From Oasisia sp. SBJ-2009 (lineage: Eukaryota; Annelida; Polychaeta; Sabellida; Siboglinidae), in contig OZ024861.1 in assembly GCA_964017155.1 (NCBI GenBank), positions 32,531,377 through 32,595,376 on the forward strand: a stretch of DNA of 64,000 nt, written 5' to 3'. This document shows, in pieces, positions 43,241-55,600 of the stretch. The notes beneath the pieces were generated by a model that saw nothing but the letters and a program-made list of their open reading frames with translations, was not told the origin of the DNA and did not search any database. Position numbers and translations under genes: made by a program. Positions within the stretch are counted from its first letter, which is position 1, and every line of letters begins with the position of its first letter.

Positions 43241-43950
43241 CACGGCTGCTACCCAAACAAAAGCCGTTAATGTAGCCAGACTGTCTTCTCGGCGTAGTTC
43301 CGCAGCCGAACGACAGTCGGTTAAGCGAGACTACCTGGTAGCAAGATTCCTGCACAATTTGTAGCGCCACCTGACAACTGGGAATGTTGCTGAGGTAAGA
43401 GCCACAAGCATTTGGAGAACAAAATTCACACAACCTTTATTAATTAAAGGTTTGTCCGTGGAAATATCTAGTTGAAACAGAGACGCTGCAAGTTTAATTT
43501 GCATATTGATTTTTATTTAACAAATTGGTCAAAATATGCCACAACTGTACATACATTTAGCACTGATCAGAGCCACCTGGTGACAAAACCTGCAAAATAA
43601 CAGCACATGTCAAATATCTTAAAAGTTGTACAATAGTTGGCTTCAAGCAACACCAACAGCACCATCAGTTATTGTACAGCAACAACACGATGATAACACG
43701 TGACTGACACCTCAGTCAACAGCCCTCTTGCTACTTTAAGTAAGTTTCATTTTAGGTCAGATTCTATAAAGGCATTCGTCCTTACGGTTTCATTGATTCT
43801 ATCTTATTCAAACAAAACTTATGAATGCTTGGTGCATTACAACAGAGCATCAACCAATGTCCTGATGTAAAGTTGTCTGCATTTTCCCATCTAAATTTGG
43901 ATTAGTAACATTGTGTAGCCTGTGTCACTGAATGACAAGATATTTGTCAG

Positions 43951-44286
43951 TTAAGCCAGCATTTCACTCTCGGGTACAGTTCGTTCTAAGGACAGTTCAA
44001 GCAGACAAGATCGACTAGGCACAGCAATTGTGATCCGAGAGAAAGCTCTGGTGGCAATGTCTGAGGGAAGGCAGCCTATCAAAGGATGGCCACAGGGCGT
44101 TCCAAAACATGGGCAGCCACAGGGCATTCCAACAAGTGGACAGCCATAGGGTGTTCCAAAAGATGGATAGCCACAGGATGTTCCATATGGGCAGTCACTG
44201 GGTGTTCCAAAACATGGACAGCCACAGGGAGACGAGCAGGAAACACTGTCTCTGCCGTTCACACACAAACTAACTGTCAACTTCAC
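43951..44286 (-). other. Candidate Cys/Gly/Pro-rich 9-residue repeat ORF
   Basis: On the minus strand five 27-bp units (one of 24 bp) at about 44095-44226 encode the repeat G-C-P-C-F-G-T-P-C. The indel keeps the frame. The C-terminal 40 residues are not repetitive (S-R-S-C-L-L-E-L-S-L-E-R). No ATG in the usual context: the frame opens at a GTG. It could be an exon with acceptor TTGACAG. The opposite strand is open too, so coding status is unproven. Confidence 0.25.
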
Positions 44287-44361
44287 GTAACAAGTCTATG
44301 AAACACTAAAAAGCAAAAGCATTTACATGTATGTATATATATCACAGAATCATTGTAATGA

Positions 44362-44700
44362 ATGCACCTGTTTTGCTCACACACTAGCTTCAAGTCACGA
44401 TATGGAGTTGCCTACAAGACCAAATACGCTGAGGTGGATGAGTCAAAACACTACGCGGTTGAACAACTAGCAATTATCCCTAGCGTTGGTTACAGGGTCG
44501 TGATTAGAAAATATTCTAGTAACTCTGGAAAATAACATGTCAAGCCATATTCCTGTGACGTTCTTATATACTTCAACCGTTCTGGGCTGGAAGACAATTC
44601 AGTAGAAAACGTTCCGAAAAACCTACGAGGACCAGAAGGCAAATGGCCGAAGTCGCTGCCAACTAACCTCTTCAACACAGGAACAGTTCAGAATAAATAG
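44362..44700 (+). pseudogene. Unidentified ORF interrupted by one stop
   Basis: ATG 44362 opens a 57-codon frame ending in TAA 44533-44535. The same frame continues 54 more codons to TAG 44698-44700. The sequence looks genuine (Y-G-V-A-Y-K-T-K-Y-A-E-V-D-E-S; L-R-G-P-E-G-K-W-P-K-S-L-P). Further protein-like stretches follow in another frame to about 44975. No family recognised; most likely a decayed gene or transposable-element ORF. Confidence 0.3.
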
Positions 44701-44979
44701 AGTATAAACAGCCAGTAGTGACAGCAAATCGTACATCTCTACTTCGTACTCACCACCCAATACAAACTACTGGAGCTACCAACACAGGCTGATGCTGCTT
44801 TGGCCAACAGACAACAGTGGCAACAGAGAACAGGAATTAAATAGACCTAGTAACATATCTCGCATCGTAATAAATAATTTCTTGGAGCAGACAAGGAATT
44901 GCACAATATCAATTTGGTCTTCCAGACTTTTCAAAATAGTAATAACATTTCAATATACACAATATACCAACGAATAATG

Positions 44980-46378
44980 AGTCCTAGATATCTTACACAC
45001 TCACACACAGTACATCCATAGTTTCAACAGCTGCCACCAGGAAGAATTTTCTAGGGGTCGGCTTTCCAAGTATGAACTACTTTCTTTGACAAAGTGGATA
45101 ATGTTTTAATAAAACTACTTGATCAGCTATGCATTTTCCTGTGGTAATTGTCAGGAATTACCTAGGGAAGTTAAAACAAAGTGCTATGATTTAAAACATA
45201 GGGACCCTATAATGCTATTGTGTTCATTAATTTTCCTATAAAGAGACTGGGACTTGAAAACTGCATTAATTCAACCCGGTATCTTGCGTACACTGATATT
45301 CTGCACATTCCACTTTTGTGGAACACCAGTGAGAGCTCCCTGAATTAATCTACTGAGCCCCTATCTACCTATGTGTCATGACTACGAAGTCTGCATATCA
45401 ACACTAGCAATGTATAAACATCACTGTGCTGCAATATGTACTAACGGCAGACATGTAATGTCTACAATGTATGCAATTCCACAATGATGTCTGTAACACA
45501 AAACGTAATAAATTGAGCAAAAATTAAAATGTCACATACACATTTTGACTGCATATCAGATAAGCTAGTCATGAACCTTTGGCAGCAGCATCCGTGGTTT
45601 AAAATGGCACAACTTTTACACAAAAAATAAATGTGATATGACAATATCGTGCTTGGGGACACAGGGTAGAACCCCAGAGAAACATCCGAAGAAGCCCCCC
45701 CAGTTCGACATTGGACACTTTCTGGCATCACTAGATGTCAATGATGTAGTTTACGACATAAAGTCACTCATTTCAAGGCAGGTTCTCAATAGTGCCGACT
45801 GGCTTTGAAGTCGGCAGTTTCCCGCAAATTCACCGGGTTATACCAAATACCCTTACCGCCATCTCCCACAACGTACATTGCACTTCATGAAATACTGCCA
45901 TTTCCACCGTATAACAATTACACATCTTAGTGCATGAATCTAATGTCATGATTTCACACTGTGCACATTTTGCAAGCAAAACTGAATATGTTCTCACTTT
46001 TTTGTTATAGGCTAGCTAAAAAGTCATGACACACATTTGACAAACAAAGCCATGGAAACACAAGTCATACTGGCCGTTATGTGTTGCATAGGCGATCACC
46101 GAAATAGCAATGTCTAAAATCCATTATTTACGCACCGCGTGCAACTGACTTTGTGGTGTTTTGCAACGCTCTGTCCCTGATTGTCAAAACAAGTCTTAAA
46201 ACTCACTATCAACAGGGTAATGTACGGTGTCCTTTTTGGAGTATTGAAACCCAGAGCCAGAGCACGAAGATGTGATTCGCTCAACATCAGTTATCACAGC
46301 AACTGAACACTACAGCTGTCACTGACTCAGGACTGAAGACGTGGACACTGTCATTAGAAGTGTCCAACTCTGGTTTGA
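44980..46378. other. Intergenic, nothing recognised
   Basis: Region between the unidentified ORF and the 3' end of MICAL. No ORF with recognisable motifs, no repeats of note. Confidence 0.3.
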
Positions 46379-46384
46379 TTTATT
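46379..46384 (-). terminator. Candidate poly(A) signal of MICAL
   Basis: AATAAA on the minus strand (TTTATT on plus) about 230 bp after the MICAL stop codon. First such hexamer downstream of the stop that I noticed. Confidence 0.5.
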
Positions 46385-46610
46385 ACACACACAGTAGACT
46401 ACTTTCATCAGTACAATAGCAGTGCACTTGTCCATGGTACCCGCTGTGTCAAAAGAAACCTCACAGCTCCACCTTTGTGGTCAGAAATGGTAAGTTTTCA
46501 CAAAAACCACCCACAAATATGCCGTTCCACACCGATACATCCACAGCACTTGTAGCGACATGGAGAGAGAGAGAGACGTCCGATTAAGTCGTCAGGCATG
46601 GATGGTGGTG

Positions 46611-49600
46611 TCACCTGGTGTCGGACGTTGAACTGAAGAGGCTCTGCGGCGGCTGCCATTTGTATTCGGGAATACTGGGTGACAGTTCGTATCCTTTCAA
46701 CAGCATCATCTCCCGTAACTCTTCGTCCTGTTTGCGCTGTCTGTAACATACACAAGGAACTCTACCATCAGACAATCACTTCAGCAGAGAAATTGGTGGT
46801 TACACAAGTACTTATATGTTAAATGTTTGCAGACCCCTGACATACTGCCACCGCTCTCTGTCAGTAAGTATCTCATGGTCTCATCCATGTTATATTCAGT
46901 TTCCAGCTTGATAACCACATATTAGAAAGCGTAATCTAGAGCCAACTGTACAGTGTTAGGCCGGTCGCTACATTTGCAAGCTCGGCAAAATGGTACAAAC
47001 CGTCGACTTGTATCATGTCAATAATTAACAAAACAATCATCTCATGTTTTATAGCAGGTGGAACATAGATAACGTATATTTACGTCATATGGGCAATACA
47101 ACTAAACATAAAATTCTCACAATTAAATTGTATACAGTACCATGACACAAATGTCTTAACAACCCTAATATAAAATATGCCTGCAATCTCGCTTCACAAC
47201 AGATCAAACGTTAACCCAGATTGACAAAGCATTCATTTTACAAAGATAAAACTATATTTCAGTTTTTATTCCTGAAATGACACAGAACCAATTTCAATAA
47301 TGTTCTGAGTCTTGAATGAAATCTATGAGACCGTCTACAGGAGTCACCAGGTGGCCACAAGTCTACCTAGTTAATGTTAACTCACCCCTACCGCCCCAAA
47401 CTGTGGGTTAGTGCGAACTGTTAGAAATAACAGGACAAACCAGACCCGGGGTGACTCCGATTCCGAATCAGATTCAATTCCGGAATGAAAGTAGTGGAAT
47501 TAGGATTGGAATAGGTTTTGGTGGAATCAGAATTAGAATTCATTGTTGCGAAAGAATTGGAATTGGATTCAAAACTGGTTTGAGTGTAACTGGAATTCCA
47601 TAAAAAACTGAAATATTCACTACTATATCCTGTAACTCGCTAGTGATTAGTAATGCCCATTTCTCAAGGTAACAAGTACTAATCTGGCAGCATTATAATT
47701 AATCACTTTTTAGTGGTTTTTTTGGGTTTCATCATAGGCTGATGGTTAACATGGCACTGGTGGCTAAATTGCAACTTTACATTTTAAATATGAATATGAA
47801 TATGAATATGAACACTATTACAACACATATTTAGTCAAATATCTGCTGGAATTGGAATCTTCATAGTTTGGTTGGAATAAAAAGACTTGTGGATGTGGAA
47901 GATGTGGAATCTACCCCAGGTCTGGGACAAACTACAGCTAAGTTGCTAGAATATTGAAGCACTGAAAAAATGAAACATCCTACTTACAAGTTCAGCTCTC
48001 CCTATCAACAACGAGTCATTGGTTATGACAGTGTATGCCTTCACCTATCTTTGGTCGACTTAAAAACAATTGCCTGACCAATGACTATTTATAAATAATT
48101 GCAGCCATCTATATAATATCAATGTTTGTCTTTTGTTTCCCATGTTATGGGTTGATTTCAGCCAAGAAAAATAAAATAAAAATACAATTTTGGATACTGT
48201 GAAATGCAAACATGGAGTATAAATAAATAACAACACATTTTTCCAGTTTGAATGAGATCTCTTGTTGACATCATATCCCGAAATTGTAAGGTTGTACATT
48301 TAAGTGAAATTTATGTAAATGAATCATGTTTAGTGAAAATTCATCAAGTGTAACATTACCCAGAAATTATAAATTATTTAGGCCCACCAGTCCAACATGT
48401 AAAGAAAGGTACTGGCCCCACATTCATTCGTTTTATGCAGATGGATTAACTGGATAAACAAAGACAGGGTTAGAACCAACATGACCTGGGTTGAAGGAGT
48501 AACAAACATGGGAGAACCAGAATCCCAGACCAGTCCCTCTAGGAAGAGAAGGCTACACAAATGGGAGGACTGGAGCCCGTTTCACTAACAATCTTAAGAG
48601 CTGTTATGGAAATTTTGCTCTTTAAAATAAATGTTGCTCTTTAAAATAAATGTTGCTCTTTAAAATAAATTTTGCTCCTTAACATTAGTCATGACTACTG
48701 ACATCTGTCTACACCAGGAGGCGCCACCGGGTCACTTTCACTGGTGTGTCACAGAAATAGTATCCTCTGTGATACAGCAGCAGCCGTTGGCATTTTGAAA
48801 AAGCTCCTTAAAGGGAAAACAAAGTCAATGTTTGGATCATATGGGATTACCAGAGTTAATAAAAAGTAACAACTTCCAACAACAATCATATTTTTAACGT
48901 CAGTGGTTTACCAGGAAAAAAATGTAAAACACATAGACATAGAAAGTCTACAGACTACGCCATTTTAGAAACAAAATGACGTCAGAGAGTCTTCTTGGTC
49001 GGCGTGAACTGTGCATGCATATTATTATCTGTTACTTTCTAACCTAACCACGAAAACGACCGCCAACAGCCGCCAAACTTCTCCCCACATTTCTTACATA
49101 CATATACATACACTACATTACAAAACAATCACTAGTATTCGTCTAACGAAGAACATTCACAACAGAAACGCAAATCTTGGCGAACGGCAACTCGACAACT
49201 TCGACTACCGTAAACTCGCTATTATAAGTTAGCTTTACACAAAATACCGCTAGATGGCGCGCGAATATTTATTAACCTTACTGCATTCGCACGCGCGAAT
49301 TAGTTTAATTAATTATAAATAATATAATAATAATTAGCTGCATCACTATGATCTGCAGAAAATGTTAAACGGCAAACTAAGGCAACGCTTTGGTGATATG
49401 GGTCTAATAGAGTTGATAAAAAATAACAATTTAATATACAAATATATAATTGTATTAGTTTATTTTATATAGCGCCAAATCCACAATTATCTTCTCTTCT
49501 ATTCAACATACTGTTATTAAAGTATATGCAATAATAAGAATGCTACCCACAGGTAATATTTAAAAATAAATATAAAAAATACATGTGTCTGCATAATTAT

Positions 49601-52600
49601 CCAAAATTGCCTATTAGTTATAAAAGAAAAAGGAAATTACGTGTTTTTCAATGAAGTCACATTGTTTATTTTATCAATATTTCTATAAACATCCCGCGTG
49701 TACTGCGAGCATGCAAGCTTATATTACATAAGCGATGTTTTAACAATAATAACTAAAACAATAACATGTTAATATTACTGTTTTTAAATCCTTCTTTTTC
49801 TACCACCATAATATTTCCCATATATTCATATTCCTTTTTACATTTTAGTGATTTATTGTTCCGATAATTAATAAAGTGTCTTGTTCAAAAATAATAATTA
49901 TTACATATCTGATGGTGGAAATGTCATTCATGAGTAGAACAAATAGCTTCAGTAATATGTTCTTATGCATAATGGTTGTGTATGTGCTGAATGAAAATTA
50001 TTATTACGTCGTACTTATTTTACTACTTTAATTATTTATTACTATTAACCATACTTTTATATTCATTTATTACAATTGTTGTTATGTAATTTGTATGTTT
50101 ATTTATGACTGATAAGTCAGCTTAGTTAATGATATAGAAACGTGCATTTTCATTATTTATTTTTAAATAATATTATCTGTGGGTAGTTTTCTCTTTATTG
50201 TATTTTTAATAGCATTATTTTGTGAAGCGCCACAAACAATTATGGATGTGGCGCTACATAAATAAAATATTATATTATAATAAAAAAAGGTTTATTTAAT
50301 ATAGCGCCACATCCAATTTAAACTTGTTCATGGCGTTTTACATACATTAAAATGCTAAACAACAAATACACACCAGAAGAAAAAAAACATAAATATACTA
50401 GAAACATATATGAACAATTATAAAAATAAAATATCAATATAAAAATAATAAACTTATAATTTCCTGCAAATCATAGTGATGACAATAATTAATTATTATT
50501 ATTATTATATTATTTATAAGTAATTAAACAATTTCGCGCGTGTGAAGTAAAACAATTAAATATTCGCAGTCAGAAACGTGGCGTCTAGCAATATTTTGTG
50601 TAAAGCTTTTAAAAGCGATTTTACGGTACCGCTGGGCGGCCGAACAAGTTGTACTCGAGGTCTGCGCGTTTTTGTGTGTGAATTTTCTTCGTTAGAGGAA
50701 TGCAAGAGATTTTATTACATAACATTGTGTATGCATATGTATGTAAGATATGTGAGGAGAAGTTTGGCGGCTGTTGGTGGTCGTTTTGATGGTTAGGTCA
50801 ATCAAATCGGGTCGTCTAGGATCCGCGCTGTGTCTGTGACTGTCCAAACGAATCCACCGAACCACTGTTTCAGTTCTGCTTGATTCAAAGGTTAACAAGA
50901 AGACATCTTACTGATACTGTCTTTCACTGTACTATTACTATAAGCGTTTGATGAACAGTGTGGCATATTGATGTCGTGATTTCGTTGTAAACCGACGTAA
51001 GGCAACTTTTAGCGTACCGCTTGGCTCTCTGTTATGACAGCTGAACCAGCAGACGACTCTCTGACGTATTACTTTTCCAAACTGCTGGGTTGTGATTGGT
51101 TGCAAGGTCCAAGATGGGCCGGTTCATGGTGTCGGTGAATTAGCTACATTTTCCCACTTTAAGACCACTTTCTGAGGTAACCACTAAGGTGAAAAATTGG
51201 ATTGTAGATACAAATGATTAGCTAGTGTAAACTCTTTTAGGTGCATAACACTAAACTGTTGCCTTTTTTTTCACTTTAAATTTAATAATGGATTCCGCCT
51301 AAAGACGGATGTTAATTAAGAGCTCTTGACATGAGTGAAACAGTCCTCCAGTCTGTGAGGTTATCAGTGAGGACACATCTAGAGGAGTGAGGAACTTACT
51401 TGACACGGTCCTCCTCCAGCATGGCGACGAGAGCGTCTCGTTGCTCCACGACCTCCAGTAGCTCCTGGAGCAGACGCTCGTCCTCCTCCCGCATATCTAC
51501 TGTCTTCTCCGCATCTGGAGCACCGTGTCAAACAGGATCAGTCCCAGTGTACTCGGATAACACCACGTCATACAGGATCAGTCCCAGTTTGCTCGGATAA
51601 CACCACGTCATACAGGATCAGTCCCAGTTTGCTCGGATAACACCACGTCATACAGGATCAGTCCCAGTTTGCTCGGATAACACCACGTCATACAGGATCA
51701 GTCCCAGTTTGCTCGGATAACACCACGTCATACAGGATCAGTCCCAGTTTGCTCGGATAACACCACGTCATACAGGATCAGTCCCAGTTTGCTCGGGTAA
51801 CACCACGTCATACAGGATCAGTCCCAGTTTGCTCGGATAACACCACGTCATACAGGATCAGTCCCAGTGTACTCAGATAACACCACGTCATACAGGATCA
51901 GTCCCAGTGTACTCAAATAACACCACGTCAAACAGGATCAGTCCCAGTGTACTCGGATAACACCACGTCATACAGGATAAGTCCCAGTGTACTCAGATAA
52001 CACCACGTCATACAGAATCAGTCCCAGCGTACTCAGATAACACCACATCATACAGGATCAGTCCCAGTGTGCTCGGATAACACCACGTCATACAGGATCA
52101 GTCCCAGTGTACTCAGATAACACCACGTCATGCAGGATCAGTCCTAGTGTACTCGGATAACACCACGTCATACAGGATCAGTCCCACTGTACTCAGATAA
52201 CACCACGTCATACAGGATCAGTCCCAGTGTGCTCAGATAACACCACGTCATACAGGATCAGTCTTAGTGTACTCGGATAACACCACGTCATACATGATCA
52301 GTCCCAGTGTACTCAGATAACACCACGTCAAACAGGATCAGTCCCAGTCTACTCAAATAACACCATGTCATACAGGATCAGTCTTAGTGTGTGTACTCAG
52401 TTAACACCACGTCATACAGGATCAGTCCCAGTGTACTCAAATAACACCACGTCAAACAGGATCAGTCCCAGTGTACTCAAATAACACCACGTCATACAGG
52501 ATCAGTCCTAGTGTACTCAAAATAACACCATGTCATACAGGATCAGTCCCAGTGTACTCAAATAACACCACATCATACAGGATCAGTCCTAGTGTACACA

Positions 52601-55600
52601 AATAACACCATGTCATACAGGATCAGTACCAGTGTACTCGGATAACACCACGTCATACAGGATCACTCCCAAATCCCAATGTACTCAGACAACACAAATA
52701 ACATCTCATACAGGATCAGTCTCACTGTACCCAAACACAATACATAACATCACTACCAATGTACTCAGATGACATACATAACACGACGTTGTATGCGATC
52801 AGTTCCAAAAGTACTTGGACAAAACAAATAAATCAGTCCGAATGTACCCAGGATAGACAAGAAAATCCAGGTGTTGGTATTAAGAAATGTGAAGCAGCCT
52901 AACAAAATCTCACCATTCATCTGCATGCGCTCTCTGTACTGCTGCTCCAGGCGACTGTGGCGGTCCTCTAGCTCCAGCTCGCGAGCACTGCACAAGAGCA
53001 TGGCACATTGTAGAAAACAATAACAGGTAGTAGGCCTAATGACAGACAGACGGCACGAGTAGATGTGATCGTGTCACACTGAATGCTAGTATTTCACTTC
53101 AGCTATGCTATAGGTATTATGTAGATACAACTCACACAAAAAGAGTTATTGGTTTAATTTAAATGTTTCAATTCAAAACATGTTTACAACCCAGATCTTC
53201 ATCAAGATTACTTAGTCAGACTTTGTAACGTTGGTACTGGTGGGGAGTGAGCCATTGAGTGACAGATCTCACCCAACCAATGCCAAAGTTGACCAGGACG
53301 ATATAAACTAATGAATTAGTTTAAAAGTAAAGATGATTGTACGACACCTACCAAGTGTTACAAGACATGTTATCCACTGGTGTTAACACTCCAAGACATG
53401 CAACACATACTACCAGAACATACACACACTATTTGCTCATTTGTTTAATAAAAGTCCGCATTATTTTATAATGATCACAAACGTGAATATTAAAAAATAA
53501 AAATTTGTAAACATATGATCCACGTTATTTATAAAACTGTGGTTATGGCACAAACTCTATGAAGGAGAATGTCTGGTGATGTTACCATGGCAACGACTTA
53601 GGACTACGATAGAGGTCACTTACTGGACCATCAGCTCGGACTCATAGCGCACTAGCAAGTTCTTCTCATGCACGATATTAAACCACATCTGCATCAGTTC
53701 CGTCTCATCGCGCTGAGTGTCTACAACAAGACATGTCTGTCACACGCTGCTCCCTCACAGAGACACTGACACTGACAGAGACGACAGACTGACACAAACC
53801 ACAAGTACAACCATCTCTCATCTACACTCACTAGGAACACTGGACCCCCCGACCTCCCACAACCAAACAGTCAACCCATTTTCTAAAGGCACATCTCTTG
53901 TTTCTGTCCGCAATTTTTTGTTACGTAAACAGAATTTCTGAAAAACATTTAGTTTGTCAAATGTAACCACAAATTCCAGAGATACATTTTCAAGAAGATT
54001 TGTGAAATAATAAATTGTCCCTTGAAAAACACAAGGTCATATTACTCATAAGTGACATGTTAAAAAGTCCGGCATATTCAATAAATAAATTTCAAGCTAA
54101 TTTTTACTAATATAGTTTTGTTAATCCTGGTATAATAAAACATTATACCAGAATAAATAAATAAATAAAAAAATAATAATTAGCCTACAATTTTTTATTG
54201 ACTGTGTCAGAATTTGGAAAATGTCACTTACAACCTTGTGTAAGTTAATAACCAAATTTTACTTTCACAATAAAAATTACCCAAATAATTTGTGAATGGT
54301 ATTGACTGCATAAGTCATTATACTATGAAAAATGTTGTCTGTTCAAACACCAACAACTACTATTAAACGTCACATTCAAGACAAAGGACATCGTTTGCCT
54401 GGACAGTTATGCAGAGTCTGACGTAGTATCAGAGTATCCAGCACTATCACACATATCAAACACAAGTTATCTACAGAGTATTTTACCATTTATCTACACG
54501 GATACTACGTAACACGCTATCTACACATCAACAAATCATGCAAGTTAATGTCAAACCAATATTACATTGATGCCTTGCAACACGTCCATGTCTTACCTCA
54601 ACGACACTTGAGACAAGACTACAGTTTAAAGAAAACATGATGTAGTTTCCAGCTCCATGAATAAAGAAACAGCTTTGAACACGCTAACGTCTACTACCAA
54701 TATATAACTCGGCCAAGTTCTTATAAAATCTTTGTAATGTGTCGCATAGTTCCTTGTTTTAAAAGTCTACATCATACACAATGTTTCTGTTATAATTTGA
54801 AATAATCTAAATGCTAAAAAAATCACCTAACAGATACACAAATGCACCCAAAAGACAAGCAAAATAGATTTTCACAAATTATTACCACAGCATATCACTG
54901 TACACAAACTTACAATTAATAAAAATTTAAAGAATCGAAAACAGATCATCATTAAACATAAATATATTTCATTAAGGGAAATGTTAAAACAGTAAAGGTA
55001 AGTTCTTTTATAGCACAGTACCCAGGGACTGCTCAAAGCATTTTATACTTCACTCCTTGGCAGACCTGTTCAACCAAACACCATTTCAACTTCTGTGGGA
55101 AACATCCAGTCATGTTATGAAGGCTGCTGGAACAAATATCCACCACTGTCTTCAGCCAAGTACTCATTCATACAGCTGAGTGAACTGGAGCAATGTAGAG
55201 TGAAAAAAAGGTTTCACACCACAGGATTCGAACCCGGGTTCTCATAGTCGAGAGTCGGAGGCTCAACCCTGGAGCCACTGATCCTGAGAAGAAACCCTGA
55301 TTACGAGGACACATCAAGACACTGACCTGGGCCGTCCCCCCGGAGCACCCTCTCTATGACGACTCCGCGCTTCTCGACCTCGCGCTGTTTGACCTCGACC
55401 TCCTCCAGTTGCCGCTGTATCTGCTGCGCCACGTGGAGCCGCTGCTGCTCCTGTTCTCGCCGCTTGCGGAGCGCCGCCTTCGCCTGCTTCTTGTGGAGCC
55501 GGGCACATTCATCCTCACTGAGGCCCTGAAACACGCAATGTGAGACCCTAAAACACACAATATGAGACCCCAAAACACAACATAGACACTGCAATACACA

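Noticed and set aside
46605..46625. CTCF-like word CACCAGGTGA at the MICAL stop codon
   Set aside because: Short match inside coding sequence; likely chance.
51541..52660. CRISPR array
   Set aside because: The repeats are contiguous 40-bp units with no unique spacers, in a eukaryotic intron. The same holds for the 33-bp and 70-bp arrays.
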